Positions 22,430 through 35,735 of a stretch of DNA of 64,000 nt are shown here, in pieces. The position numbers were made by a program, and so were the translations under genes. The notes beneath the pieces are model-generated. The model saw only the letters and a program-made list of their open reading frames with translations. It had not been told where the DNA came from and made no database searches. Each line of letters opens with the position of its first letter. Position 1 is the stretch's first letter. Source of the DNA: Mixia osmundae IAM 14324 (Eukaryota > Basidiomycota > Mixiomycetes > Mixiales > Mixiaceae); NCBI RefSeq assembly GCF_000708205.1, contig NW_014575558.1, positions 496,001 to 560,000 on the forward strand, read 5' to 3'.

Positions 22430-23153
22430 TCACATGTCAGCCACTTTTCTGCTCATCCACTGAAAGGTGACTTGTTCCTCAATGACCTCGCAGTGCCCTG
22501 TGCGTGGCATAAGCCATTGAAGTTCTGCGATCATCTGTCGCACAGATTGTGGCACTGTATAGATGCTCGCAAAGAGGTACTCCTTTACCAGCGCGAAAGT
22601 CAAACTCCGGACGAGCCTCGAGCATCTGCACTTGTCCTGCTTGCCAATCAGGCTTTGCCACGTATCACAACTTGCAAGGACTTGCGTGGGATAAAGTAAA
22701 CAGCCGAAGTCAAAAGCCAATTGATCTTGCAGCAGCGCGAAAATGCAGCACCTGCATAACGCATTCAGTATCTAATCATTGCCTCGACGCGCGATGCTAC
22801 AGACTGTACAGAGCCGAGCCGGCATCGATGGTCATGGTCGTGTTGACGAGCAGTGGGAAGTAGGCAGCATCTGGTAGTTCTACGAGCTCCTTGGCCATTG
22901 CTTGCATGTCGTTAGGTCGACGTTCATCTGCATAAGCAGAGATGGGGGAGTTGTCGAATTTAAGGATGCGAATGCGCGCTGTGAAGCTACCGTCCACGCC
23001 AGCATGAACAAGCACCGTCTCTGCGGTCGCTCTGATGTTGCAAGAAACACCTGCCGTGAATTTGATGTTGTAGTTTGCGGTCTTGTAGCGAGACTTGCGT
23101 GATAAGGCCATCGGTGCGAACAAAAGCAAAAGTGTCGTATAGCAAGCAAGCAT
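22430..23153 (-). CDS. Secreted CC-motif protein 4 (novel family)
   Basis: The start at 23153 opens a signal peptide (MLACYTTLLLLFAPMALS). The exon continues with Y-N-I-K-F-T-A-G-V-S-C-N-I and, much later, T-M-T-I-D-A-G-S-A-L. An intron with donor GTACAG and acceptor ATGCAG then yields A-L-C-C-I-F-A-L-L-Q-D and a Cys-rich tail (F-G-C, A-S-C, K-C-R-C-S), ending near 22430. Unspliced, exon 1 stops at 22797 as a 118-aa protein. The CC pair appears only after splicing and falls where the family predicts, after a V/I-x-I strand. It shares a 144-bp divergent promoter with the 23.3-kb gene. Confidence 0.55.
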
Positions 23154-23297
23154 GATACTTGAGCAATGCCGCAGACAGAATGACGGATCAGGAGGAATGC
23201 ATCAAGAAAGCGAGGGGAAGACATCGCGCTGCTGCTGTCACGGTGCTCGCTCTACTCGACTAGCGCGAAAGCCGAAATGTTTCCGCGTTGACACGCC

Positions 23298-23747
23298 ATG
23301 TCGAACATAGACATGCTCAGCCCGACTGCGGCTAGTCCGCATGTCACAGCTCCCGGCAGAGCTAGCAGCGTGATCAGCAGCGCAGTGACGGGCCTCACAA
23401 GAGATGGCTCGGCCGCTTCCGTCTCTCTTGCGCTCCGTAGACTCGTTGACCCAGCATTCGAGCAGCACGATCCCCTCAGCCTGCCCAAACTGCTACAAGA
23501 CGTCGATAAAGCACTGAGCACCGGCGAGGCTGTCTCACTAGACAGATGCATCGAGCATTTACAGTCTGTCGAGGCGCATATGACGTCTAAAGGGTTGGCT
23601 ACCGTGCCAGAGTCATTCAACGAGCCGCTTGACGAGCGTATCGAGGCTATCGGGAGAGACCTCAAGGAGGCATTCGCTCATCGAGAGCGTGTCAGGCTTT
23701 CGAACGCAGTGGCAGCATCGACGCTCAACTTTGCGTTTGGCCGCTAA
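23298..23747 (+). CDS. Small helical protein, unknown
   Basis: 149 aa, single exon, not recognised. The N-terminus is Ser/Ala/Thr-rich. The rest is Leu-rich and helical with heptad-like spacing (L-S-L-P-K-L-L-Q-D-V-D-K-A-L, L-D-E-R-I-E-A-I-G-R-D-L-K-E-A-F), suggesting a small coiled-coil or complex subunit. No signal peptide or membrane segment. Its stop is one base from the end of the convergent phosphatase gene. Coding composition and tight packing support it. Confidence 0.6.
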   Translation: MSNIDMLSPTAASPHVTAPGRASSVISSAVTGLTRDGSAASVSLALRRLVDPAFEQHDPLSLPKLLQDVDKALSTGEAVSLDRCIEHLQSVEAHMTSKGLATVPESFNEPLDERIEAIGRDLKEAFAHRERVRLSNAVAASTLNFAFGR

Positions 23748-23748
23748 G

Positions 23749-25424
<1,676 letters not shown>

Positions 25425-28400
25425 ATGAGCTCCTACAACTGGACCGGAAACGGAGCCTCCGACGGACAGCGGGGCAGGCCTGCTCGTCAGGCACAACCTG
25501 CCAACACGCCTTTCTTCGCAGGCGCGCCAGACCGGCCAGAGCGTCAAAGACCGAGCTCGGCAGATCTCAACCCATACGGCTCACAGCAGTCAAGCAATTC
25601 GTCCAATGAAGATGACAAGATGTCTTCATCCACTCTGGCGAACAGCGCGAGCCGCGGGGTCCCTCTCCATAGCGACTCGAGCTCGAGCATACAGAGCAAA
25701 TCGCCCTTTATGCACAATAACGATGTCAGATCTGCTCTGCCCACTTTGCCGATCCTCACTGCATCCGGACCACAGCAATCTTACAGAGGCGAATCGAGAC
25801 CGAATCTCCATCCCCAATTCACGGATGATAACGTGCGACCGGCGGGCGCGAAAGGTCTGGCAGGTGCCCGCTTTACCCCTACTGCCATGCAGTCTGGCAA
25901 TGCGTACAGTGCCAATAACGACGGTGTCAGGAGGAAGAAATCACTCGTAAGACCTGATCGTGAAAAGATTGACCCAGGTCATCGACTCTATAACTACCGC
26001 AATCATGCGGCGGCGATGCAGGCTGATGGCACCGGTCGTGTCGGCTATTCTACAACTGGCAATCATCCCAATACTGCACCTACGCAGCCTAAGCAGACCG
26101 TCAGCATGTCAGGCAATGTCAGACCTGGAGCACCCAACTATGCAGTCCGATCGAATCCTGTCAGATCTGCAGCAGCAGCTACTGTCGAAGGTCTACGTCG
26201 TGGACGATCGATCCTTGCGCGAGAGGAAGGCATGGCAAACGAATCCGGTCTCAACTTTCTCAAGCGCGGTCCCACTCGCACTGGCTCGGCGTCAAAGGCA
26301 GATATCTTAGCCGATCGCAGGCGCCAACGAATTCCGGAAGAGAAGGGCAAGAACGGCAAGGCTCCGCTCGGACCGTGGATGATATATTGCAACATCATCA
26401 CCTGCTGCTGTCCGGGATTTCTGCTCTCCGGATGCGGACTGCGCACAAGGGATAGACAGCGCGCATGGCGAGAGAAGATCGGTCTGCTCGGCATCATCTT
26501 CGCTCTCATGGCCGGCGTCGGTTTCCTGACGTTCGGCTTTACGCAGAGCGTCTGTGGCAAACAGCCTCTACGATACCGTGCTGGCACCGTTCAGGGCGGC
26601 TCAATGATCTACCACGGATATGATTACTCGATGGACAAATTTGACCACCCCGCTGCAGCAGGCATCGCAGGTGGTATCGGCAACAACCCGCTCTATTCAA
26701 ATTTCAATGCAGGATCCAAGGATGGCTCTTTCCTGTTCCAGAACGTCAACCAAAAGTGCAAAGGCATCATCACCCCAGCAGCTGGCACTGGCATTCCTGT
26801 CGATGCCGAGGGCAACATGGGCTGGTACTTCCCTTGCAATATCTACGATCAGTATCTCGGAAGCAGTATGCCTAACAAGACAGGCTACGCCACCGGTACA
26901 CTCTGTCACACCGCTTCGGATGCTCGCACGCTCTTCGAGCAGACGACGACGCAAGAAGTCATCGGCATGCAACGTCAAGGCCCAGTCTATTACACGTGGG
27001 ATGACATCAAGAACGATACGCGCAATCTGGGCGTCTACCAAGAGCATGTCCTCGATTTTGACCTCATCAAATGGCTGGATCGTTCCCAAGTCGACTATCC
27101 GACTTTCTATGACTCGCTGGCAAACGGCAATACCAGCTATTCGGGGCGAGATATCACGATGCAGATTTTCAGGGACTCGCAGCGCGATCTCATCAACTGT
27201 CTCATCGATACAATCAAAGTCGGCGTCGTCGATACTAAGACGATTGGATGTATGGCGGCAGACGTCGTGCTTTATGTCTCGCTTGTCTTCATCGTCGGCG
27301 TCGTTACCATCAGGTTCGCAATGGCCGTTATCTTTGGCTGGTTCTTGTCTTGGCGACTCGGTGCGTTCCGCAACGAATCACTCGAGCAAAGGCGCACTCG
27401 TGCCGCTGCTATCGAGCAATGGACGGACGACATCTATCGCCCCGCTCCTGCGCGCTACCGTCCTAATGTTCCCAAGTCTGCAAAGCAAGCACGAAAGAGT
27501 ATGCTGCCTACAAAGAGTCGTTTCTCCTCGGCCGTGCAAGCACCGCCAAAGCAGAACAGAGATTTCACGCCTTCGAGTGATCCTCGCCGTTCGATGGCGC
27601 AGACTGCGTCCGTCTATGGCTTGCCGGGCAATAACAGCAAGGCAAAATTCGCTTCTGGCTTGCGCTCGTCGCCGCCAAGCTCACCCATTAAGGGCTCGAG
27701 GAGCTCCCAGAGTCTCGGATTTTACAGCAAAGACAGCTATGGCCAATCACGTCGCTCATCGCTCAGCGCAGAGGGCATCATGGGCTCGTGTCCTTTCCCG
27801 CTCTACGGGGTCGTGCCACAGCCGCCAAAGGACTATATGCCATTCAACTTCCCCCTTGCGCATGCTATCTGTCTTGTCACAGCCTACTCGGAATCTGTCG
27901 AAGGTCTGCGTACGACTTTGGACTCTCTTGCGACTACCGACTATCCCAACTCGCACAAGGTCATCCTCGTCATTGCCGATGGTCTCGTCAAAGGATCCGG
28001 CAACAAGCTCACAACGCCTGATATTGTGCTTTCCATGATGCGCGATCTCGTCGTGCCTCGGCAAGACGTCGAAGCGCATTCGTACGTCGCCATTGCAGAC
28101 GGGCATAAGCGTCACAATTATGCAAAGGTCTACGCTGGCTTCTACGACTATGACGATGATACAGTCGAGACGTCGAAGCAGCAGCGCGTACCGATGGTTT
28201 TGGTCGCCAAGACGGGCAACGAGCTCGAGCAAAATGATGCAAAACCGGGCAATCGCGGCAAGCGTGATTCTCAAATGGTTCTGATGGCATTTTTGCAAAA
28301 GGTCATGTTTGACGAGCGCATGACGCCTTTCGAGTACGAGTTCTTTAATTCGATCTGGCGATGCACTGGCGTCAGTCCAGATCAATACGAAGTCACTCTC

Positions 28401-30382
28401 ATGGTCGATGCCGACACCAAGGTCTTCCCGGATTCTCTGACTCGAATGACGGCTTGCATGGTGCACGATCCAGAGATCATGGGTCTATGCGGTGAGACCA
28501 AGATTGCGAACAAGGGTGATACTTGGGTCACTGCTATTCAAGGTCAGTTCTTCGACTGACCATCTCAATAAGAGACTGATCTCTCATAACAGTGTTTGAG
28601 TACTACATCTCGCATCATCTGACAAAGGCGTTCGAGTCTATGTTCGGCGGTGTGACATGCTTGCCGGGCTGTTTCAGCATGTATCGCATCAAAGCACCCA
28701 AGGGTGCAGACGGCTATTGGGTGCCTATTCTTGCCAATCCGGACATCGTCGAGCACTATTCCGAGAATGTCGTCGATACTCTACATAAGAAGAATCTCCT
28801 GTTGCTGGGAGAGGATCGATACCTGACGACACTCATGCTCAAAACATTCCCGAAGCGCAAGATGATGTTCTGCCCTCAAGCCGTCTGCAAGACGGTCGTA
28901 CCAGACACCTTCCGCGTTCTGCTGTCGCAGCGTCGCCGATGGATCAACTCTACCATCCACAATCTCTTCGAACTCCTGCTCGTACGCGATCTCTGTGGCA
29001 CCTTCTGCTTCTCCATGCAGTTCGTCGTCTTTATGGAGCTTGCTGGAACAATGGTCCTGCCGGCAGCCATCGCATTCACGATCTTCTTGCTGGTCAAGAC
29101 TGCTTTGCCGACAAAGCCAAAGCCCATCATTCCACTCATCTTGCTTGGCATCATTCTCGGCTTGCCGGGCCTGCTCATCGTCGTGACATCTCGCCGTGTG
29201 ACTTACCTTGGCTGGATGGTAAGTCGCCCCCGCTGATAATTGACTCACGCTAACCGCCCGATCAGCTGATCTATCTATTCTCGCTGCCGATCTGGAACTT
29301 TGTTTTGCCGACATACGCATACTGGAATATGAACGACTTGTGAGTACAGGCCACAGCCTCATGCAAATCAGACTCATTTCCCCTTGTGCAGCTCTTGGGG
29401 CGAGACACGCAAGATCATAGGCGTCGGTGCAGACAAAGGCAATCACGGCGACAAGGAAGGTGTCTTTGACTCGACCATGATCACTATGAAGCGGTGGACG
29501 GAATGGGAGCGAGATCGTCGCTTCCGATCTGGCACACAGTCTCGCGAGTCAATCTATGAGTACAGGTCGGCCTCTCCTAAACGCTTGCCCAATGATCGAC
29601 ACAGCATCGTATCTTCTGCCGATACGATGCCCAATGCCGCGCCAGCTGTTGGTCCAGAGAACTATACTAAAGGCGGTCAGATCCAATACAACGAGATCAG
29701 TCGGCCTCTCTTCTCGCCCCAGCAGGTGCCAGGCTACCAAGACTACGACTCGTCGCCTCGAGCCATGCCTGTCCGTCGGCCCGAGAGCGTCGCTGTTCTC
29801 GAGCTACCCGCGCCGCTAGCTTCGCAAGCAGGTTCGGCTGGCCTATACGATCCTCCATTTGACGATCATTCATCGCGGAGCTGGGACGTCTCTTCGCGTG
29901 ATCAAGCGTCAACGCCAGATTTGCCAGGCGTCGTCAGGCGGTTCACTGGCGCGCCGCCCTCCGCTGCGAGAACGCAAGAAGAGTACCCTCGTCATCCTTC
30001 CGATAATTACGATAGCGACGATGTGGAGCGCGAACATATCCTAGATCATCACGTCTCGCCTGTCGTCAGTCCTACCATGGGATCGATGGCATTCGAATCA
30101 GTCAGCAATAACCCTTATGCTGCTCATCTGCGCAGCGAATCACAAGACGCTAGCCGGCCAATGACTGATCAGCCTGCACAGGCTGGCGGCCTACGCGAAT
30201 CGATCTCCAGCCGTTTCGCGCCCGTCTCGCTCGTCGACGATGGCCCGACACCGTCTGAATCTGGTGACATACGTGTCGTCCAACGACAAAGACGGAGCTC
30301 TAGCAATCAGCACCTTCGCGGCGCATCCTACAACGAGCCGATCTCGCCCTCCCTACCACCGGGCGCAGGTCCGGCTCGATAG
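25425..30382 (+). CDS. Chitin synthase, class IV (Chs3-type)
   Basis: Processive GT2 enzyme that makes chitin at the plasma membrane. Four exons: 25425-28542, 28593-29218, 29266-29339 and 29392-30382. A long disordered N-terminus is followed by the class IV/Chs3 membrane block ([23 protein letters not shown]). Catalytic motifs follow: [10 protein letters not shown], the acceptor region [18 protein letters not shown], and L-S-Q-R-R-R-W (QRRRW). A C-terminal membrane cluster and a Ser/Pro-rich tail end the protein. All three introns sit in the 3' third and close in frame (phases 1, 0 and 2). No myosin domain is present, which separates it from class V/VII enzymes. Confidence 0.93.
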
Positions 30383-30605
30383 ACTTTGATACACCCCTCA
30401 GCTCATGACCGAGAGCTACACAACTTTTGCAGGCAGGCGATCCTCCGCAGCATGGACATTCACTCTCTTGCGCGCAAATCAGAACAGCAATGGACATTCT
30501 AGCCTTTTCAGTTGTCTTTCGAGATTGTAGAAGTATATGGCTTTGTTCATCTAGAGGCATCAGATTTGAATGCTACAACAGTACAGTCAGCGTGTCCCTT
30601 GAAGC

Positions 30606-31908
30606 TCATGGTGAGCTGTGCTTGGCATTGGTGGCAGAATTGGTATCTGTGATGAGAGCAAGTCGATCTGCTGCTGCCTTGTCTGCGTCGAAGTCTTGGT
30701 CCAATCTCTTCAGACCGGGCTCGAGGCTCTCAGCGGTTGTCTTCTCCGGCGATGAAGCGGTAGGTAGTGTGCTCGTCGAAGCAGCATCCGTCATCAGACT
30801 GTCCATTTCGTCAACTTTGCCAGCGGTTGCTTGCGCTATATCCCTTGGCTCCGGATCATCAGGTGGCAGTGCGACAGTACTCAGAGCGGGACTCCTGGCT
30901 GCCTCAGCAGGTTTGCTCGGTATAATATCGACGGGCAAGGCAGATGAGACTGATTGATTGTGCGTATTGACCGTCTGCATTGCCTCGTTTGCGCTTGCGG
31001 GTATGGAAGACATGAGCGGTGCAGGTCTGCCACCTCGGGGTAACGAGACATCTGCAAGTGCAGCAGTAGGTGGTGCTTCTTCTAACGATGACATATCTGT
31101 CGGAGCGGGTGTCGCTCGCACTCTCTCCCTCTCGGGCGACGAACGCGAATCATCTAGCCTGAAATCACTAGCCAGGTCATCGTCATCTGTTGCGACGTGA
31201 CCATTCGTCCGATTCTGCAAGAAGGGAATAGGCGAGAGCAGTGGTGCCGAAGCAGGACTGGGGTGAGTCGATCGCGGCATGATGGCCGCCAATGATCCCA
31301 CACTGGCCGGTTCAGTAGGATCGTTGGAAATGCCTCCTGAGAGTGATGTCACATCGTAGGTATACGTGTCCGGCGGGAAGTCAGACGCGGGCAAGCTGAC
31401 CAGTACGGTCTTTGTAATCGAGCGTAAGTATTTCGGCAGTTTGGTGTAACCCTTCCTTGGCTCAAGAACGAGTTCACATAACCTTTGCAGGGTGAACGGC
31501 GGTCTGTCATTCGTGTATGAGATCGGCATGTAGGGCGCGCTAGAGAGAGGGGCCATACCCTTGTGAAGCGTCAAGGAGGGCAAAGATGCGCTGCTTGTGC
31601 TCATCAATCTCACTGGCGTCCATCGCGAACGGCGGATTGGAAGCTGTGTTGAAGAGCGCATCCGGATTCGAGCTGAAGTCTCGGATGATCCGCTCGAGCT
31701 TGTACTTGATGATGTTCCTGAGCAGATCCCAATTGGCGCTTTCCTCCCGACTTCAGCCATGACAGTGCCCCGGCAATCCGAGCGAACCTGGTAGTAGCTT
31801 GTCTTGCCGCCGAGAAGAGTATATCATCGTGCTCTGGGCTTGGCGCTTTCGTAAAACTCTAGCAAAGAGCAAAGCAAGCCTCACCTGGTCGATAGACGAA
31901 TACATCAT
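30606..31908 (-). CDS. Protein phosphatase 4 regulatory subunit R2-like (PPP4R2)
   Basis: Regulatory subunit of PP4, linked to DNA-damage recovery and RNP assembly. The diagnostic core is split by introns: W-D-L-L-R-N-I-I-K-Y-K-L, D-A-S-E-I-D-E-H-K-Q-R-I-F-A-L-L-D-A, then P-P-F-T-L-Q-R-L-C-E-L and K-Y-L-R-S-I-T-K-T-V-L-V. An intron of about 40 nt with donor GTTCGC joins F-S-A-A-R-Q-A-T-T to S-R-E-E-S-A-N-W. The second half is a long acidic, Ser/Pro/Ala-rich disordered tail, as in other PPP4R2 proteins. The first coding exon is not resolved; an ATG pair at 31903-31908 is one option. Confidence 0.75.
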
Positions 31909-32135
31909 CACTTGTATTTGGTGTCACCGCTGAACGAGCCGGGCCTCGAATCAGCTTGAAAGCGCATTGGCACCGTGTTCAGACCTTGAGAAGCGCCGAT
32001 GACTGGCTCCGTGTCCAAGCTCATCTTCGTTCGGGCAATCAATCGATCAAGTCGGCGCGATAAAATAGATAGAGCGCGACACCGAACAAAGCTAATGAAG
32101 TGGCAACGAGAATGAGACAACAAGCAACAAGAGCA

Positions 32136-33090
32136 TCATCTCGAGGGCGTCCGGGGCCGATCATACTGCACGACTCTGTCCCAGGCGGGCAGTGTGGTGT
32201 AGGGAGACTGGGCAAACGCGAGCAGCTCGTGCACGAAATGTTCAGCAGCTCTCTTGCCGATGAACTCGCCAATGAGCTTGATGGCCGCTTCCTGTCTAGC
32301 GTCGAGCTTCTTGAGCAGCAAATCGATGTAGTGAACGAGCCATCCGATGTCGAGATTCGCAAAGACGGCTAGCTCGCGCCGTGTGAATGCCGCTACCTTT
32401 CTTTGCAGGAGCGGTGTAGCTGCGTAGACCGTTGGACTGAAGGGTTTGTGTCGAGTGAAGCGATTGCATGCTACGTGCTGGCCATGAGTCTGCATGAGTC
32501 ATCGTCGGAACGAGATGACACAGTACTCACTTTTGCGTAAAGACTGTGCCTGTAGATGTACCGTCGCCTTTCGAGCGCGATCTCGGGATCCGGTTCGTCT
32601 GTAGCAGGTCGTCTTCGACCCCAATGCACACAACGACCAGTCGAACGGGCTTGTCGCCTGCTCTGTGCTCTCAGATCCGTCGAGCGCGTCAAGCTCGTAT
32701 CCTGCTCTGTGGCAGGCAAGAGCGGCAAAAGGTAGTGTTTCTGATAGTCATGATCGCTGCGTATGGAATGGATCAGGTGTTCTATGGGCGCAACACACAG
32801 GGGGCACTGTTCCTCGACAGCATGAGCAAGAGTGGCAAGAAGTGAGCGAGTGAGTGCATCAGGCTGACTTTGTGAGATTGCTGGCACCATGTCGATAGGC
32901 AGGCAAAGCAAAAGTCATCGTGCAGGCACTGGACGATGACAGTCCTGTTCTCTATGCTGCTGAGACAGATCGCACAGCACTCGTCCGCACTGTCGCCATC
33001 GCTGGCACTGTCATTGGTGTCGATGGTAGACTCTTGTTCGGTCTGCCGTTGCTTGCCGAGTGCTGTCGGCGATAGACCCAGGCCTGTCAT
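32136..33090 (-). CDS. TOPORS-like RING-finger E3 ligase
   Basis: Ubiquitin/SUMO ligase of the TOPORS/ICP0 RING type. The RING is C-A-I-C-x-Q-C-L-H-D-D-F-C-F-A-C, completed across a 60-nt intron by C-P-L-C (C3HC4). The conserved TOPORS block lies downstream: R-R-R-Y-I-Y-R, then R-R-E-L-A-V-F, W-L-V-H-Y-I, and I-G-K-R-A-A-E-H-F-V-H-E-L. The second intron starts GTGAGT and ends ATGCAG. The model ends at a stop at 32136. A shifted frame just downstream encodes a membrane-like segment, which could belong to an alternative 3' exon. The start is only 88 bp from the divergent WRAP53 gene. Confidence 0.8.
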
Positions 33091-33178
33091 GCTGACTATT
33101 CCAGACTTGCTGGCCTGTGTCGGTCAGTCAAGCAGGCATCGTCGACGAGAGCCGGCCCAGAATTGCTAGGAACCGCGT
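33091..33178. promoter_or_regulatory. 88-bp bidirectional promoter (TOPORS-like / WRAP53)
   Basis: Only 88 bp separate the two divergent start codons, so both promoters and both 5' leaders must overlap here. No TATA box is evident. Confidence 0.5.
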
Positions 33179-34543
33179 TTGGTCGACGTCAAGCGCCAAG
33201 ATGGTCAGCGCTCGCCCCCACTGAGCCAGTCAATGGCCCGACTCGTGGCCGACGATGGTCCAAGAGGCGATGCAGCCGAGTTCTGGCGCAGCGCAGAGTG
33301 GTGTCCCGACGGCACGAGCTTTCTCGCGGCATCAGAACGACGTCGTCTCTCCCTCTTTGCCCTACCCGCCTCTCTGTACTCTGAACCGGCGTCAGTCGAG
33401 GAGTTGACGCCTCATACCACTCGGAGCTTTCCCGCTGCACTTCTGAGCTATGCATGGTATCCCTACGCCAGCGCAACGAGACCGGACACGTTTTGCTATG
33501 CTACAAGTGTACGGGACGAACCTATCAGATTGAACGATGCCCCTTCGACCAAGATCAGAGCTTCTTACCCGCTCGTCGATCATAGAGAACGCTACTGCGC
33601 TGCACAGTCATTGGCTTTCTCACCCGATGGAACTATGCGCGTGACCCACTATGACTGATGCGCACTGAACGCTGAGTTTGACGCGATAGGCTCTACGCTG
33701 GTCTGGAGTCCTCTGTGGCTGTCATCGACATTGCGCGGCCAGGCGATGAGCCACTCGACTATCTCGATCTAGCTCCAGACTCAGGCACATTCAAAGGGCC
33801 ATCGGGTTGGTCCATTGATCGCACAAGAAGCCAGACACTGACAAGCTGACCGGCAGGATTGGTGTCTGCGCTCGCATTCTCACCTCACAACCCCGAGTTG
33901 CTAGCAGTGGGCACTCTGGGACCGATCCATCGCAGTCTTGCCCAAGCGGGCATCTACGATCTTACAACCTCAAAGCTCTGCCTCACACTACCGCCGCGCT
34001 TAGCCAAAGCACAGAGATCACAAGCACACCAATACGGCGGCACGGGTATCACATCACTCTCTTTCAGCGTACTCGATCCCAACCTGCTCGTCTCGACTGC
34101 AAGACAATGCGATCTCGTGCTCCTGTGGGATATCAGGAACCCGAGCCACCCGATTGACGAAGGGACGACTACACGAGTACTTAGCCGCAACGGCAAGACA
34201 AACCAGCGTTTGGGCTTGGACGTGTCCAAACGAGAGCCACGAATGATGTTGGGTGATGCGGATGGCCATGTCTCTGTACATGAAGTGACCACGCAAGAGG
34301 CAGTGTATGGATTTGAGGCTTCTCGAGGTACATCGTATTTCACTAGAAGTAGAAACGGAGCTCACACGCAGCACAGAGGCCATCGGATCGGCTCATTTCC
34401 ATCCGTACCTGCCGCTTGCACTCATCACAACAGGGGAGAGGCACTTCAGCGACTCACTTTGCAGCGATGACGATAGCGAGAGCGAGAACGAGTCAGAAGC
34501 AGAAGCGAAGCTTGCAAGCAGTCTACAGATTTGGAAACTGTGA
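33179..34543 (+). CDS. WRAP53/TCAB1-like WD40 protein
   Basis: Homolog of WRAP53 (TCAB1), which binds CAB-box RNAs and telomerase RNA in Cajal bodies. Seen: W-C-P-D-G-T-S-F-L, V-R-D-E-P-I-R-L, I-R-A-S-Y-P-L-V-D-H, A-A-Q-S-L-A-F-S-P-D-G-T, L-Y-A-G-L-E-S-S, L-V-S-A-L-A-F-S-P, and D-L-V-L-L-W-D-I-R-N-P, in the family's order. Introns restore G-P-S-G-L-V-S-A and E-A-S-R-E-A-I-G-S-A-H-F-H-P. The first intron (after S-P-D-G-T-M) seems to need a GC donor (GCGCGT) to keep frame. The acidic Ser-rich C-terminus ends in L-Q-I-W-K-L. The ATG or an upstream in-frame start is uncertain by a few codons. Confidence 0.82.
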
Positions 34544-34579
34544 AATGGGTATCTTGTGCTGTTGTTGTCGTTGATCTGA

Positions 34580-35592
34580 CTACTTTGCAAACATGGAGAG
34601 ATCCACAGGGCTGCTGTATTGTCAGCCGAAGCAGGTTTGCTCGAGAGAAACACTGACTCTCCCTTCTCTTCAGCAATCTTGTAAGCGGGATGTGCCTTGA
34701 TAGATGCATAGTAGGTCTTGATGTTGGGGTAGTTGTTGATCCAACCCATAGCAGCAACGGATTCGACGACAAACGAAAAGTTGATATCCGCGCCCGTCAA
34801 TGAATTGCCTACGAGGAACTTGCCGCCTGTCTTTTCAAGTTCGGCATCGATGAACTTGAAGTGGTTCTTCAGACCGGGATTCTGCATGTAAACTGTGTGA
34901 GCCCGATTGACGCCGAACGTGCAATGACTCACGAGGAATTGTTGCCGTGCGCCGGCGGTGACGACGTGGAGGATGGGACGCGCTAGGAAAGGTCCCTGAT
35001 ACGGCAGCTGACCAAAGACGAGATTCATCATGATCAGCGACATGACCGAGCCCTACAGAGAAGATCAGTCAGGGTCTGCGTAGGGATGGAGACGAGTGCT
35101 GACCTCGGTATAGTGAAGCCAGAAAAGATAGTCTTTGTAGAGTGAGTCCTCGACTTTGGGAGCGAGCTTGCCCTTGCCGTAGCGTGCAATGATGTATTCA
35201 ATGATGGCTGCGGGCAGCAAAGGTCAGCTCCGAAATCACTAGCTGCAGAAGTCGGCGAGCTAACCTCCTGATTCTGCCAGTGTCTCTGTCTTTCCGTTCT
35301 CGGTGACAGTCACGACGGGTGCCTGCAGCCGTGCAATTCAATATTGTCAATGCATGAACAACGCATTGCTGACCTTGCCGAGAGGATGGATCTTGGCGAG
35401 CTCTGGGGGAGCAAGCATGTCACTTGTGCGCTTATACTTTGTGAGCTCATAATCTAGGCCGAGCTCTTCGAGGAGCCAGATGATGCGTGTCGAGCGAGAC
35501 TACCGTAGCAATCGGCCGTGAGCAGCGAAAGACTCGCTGCAGAGCTGACGGACCTTCTCGAGATGATGAAGCGTGAATTTGGGTCCTGACAT
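34580..35592 (-). CDS. Glutathione S-transferase (Gtt1-like)
   Basis: Two-domain cytosolic or ER-associated GST. The start at 35592 gives M-S-G-P-K-F-T-L-H-H-L-E-K. An intron then leads to S-R-S-T-R-I-I-W-L-L-E-E-L-G, K-A-P-V-V-T and E-S-G-A-I-I-E-Y-I (the thioredoxin-fold glutathione site). The C-terminal helical domain has L-V-G-N-S-L-T-G-A-D-I-N-F-S-F. The last intron (donor GTCAGT, branch CTGAC, acceptor ATACAG) sends the frame to a short tail, D-S-P-V-D-L-S-M-F-A-K, and the stop at 34580. This avoids an otherwise antisense overlap with WRAP53, 36 bp away. About five introns in all. Confidence 0.88.
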
Positions 35593-35735
35593 CCTGGCAG
35601 AAGCTCAGCGCTCAGCAGCAAAGTGGCCGGCAATTATCTGGTTTTCTGTGGGGCACGCGACTGAGGACTACGCACGACGTCACCGCGTTATTGCCACGTC
35701 ACTTGCAATGCCCCGAGCAAAACAGCAGATACACA

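Noticed and set aside
22274-22699. 141-codon plus frame near 22.3 kb
   Set aside because: Antisense to the CC exon of the minus-strand secreted protein; no signal peptide or domain.
26620-28038. 472-codon plus frame inside the chitin synthase
   Set aside because: Alternative frame of a strongly conserved exon; Ser/Arg-rich shadow without any motif.
34393-34580. GST reading through into the WRAP53 3' end
   Set aside because: A canonical GTCAGT...CTGAC...ATACAG intron gives a short GST tail and a stop at 34580, so no antisense overlap is needed.
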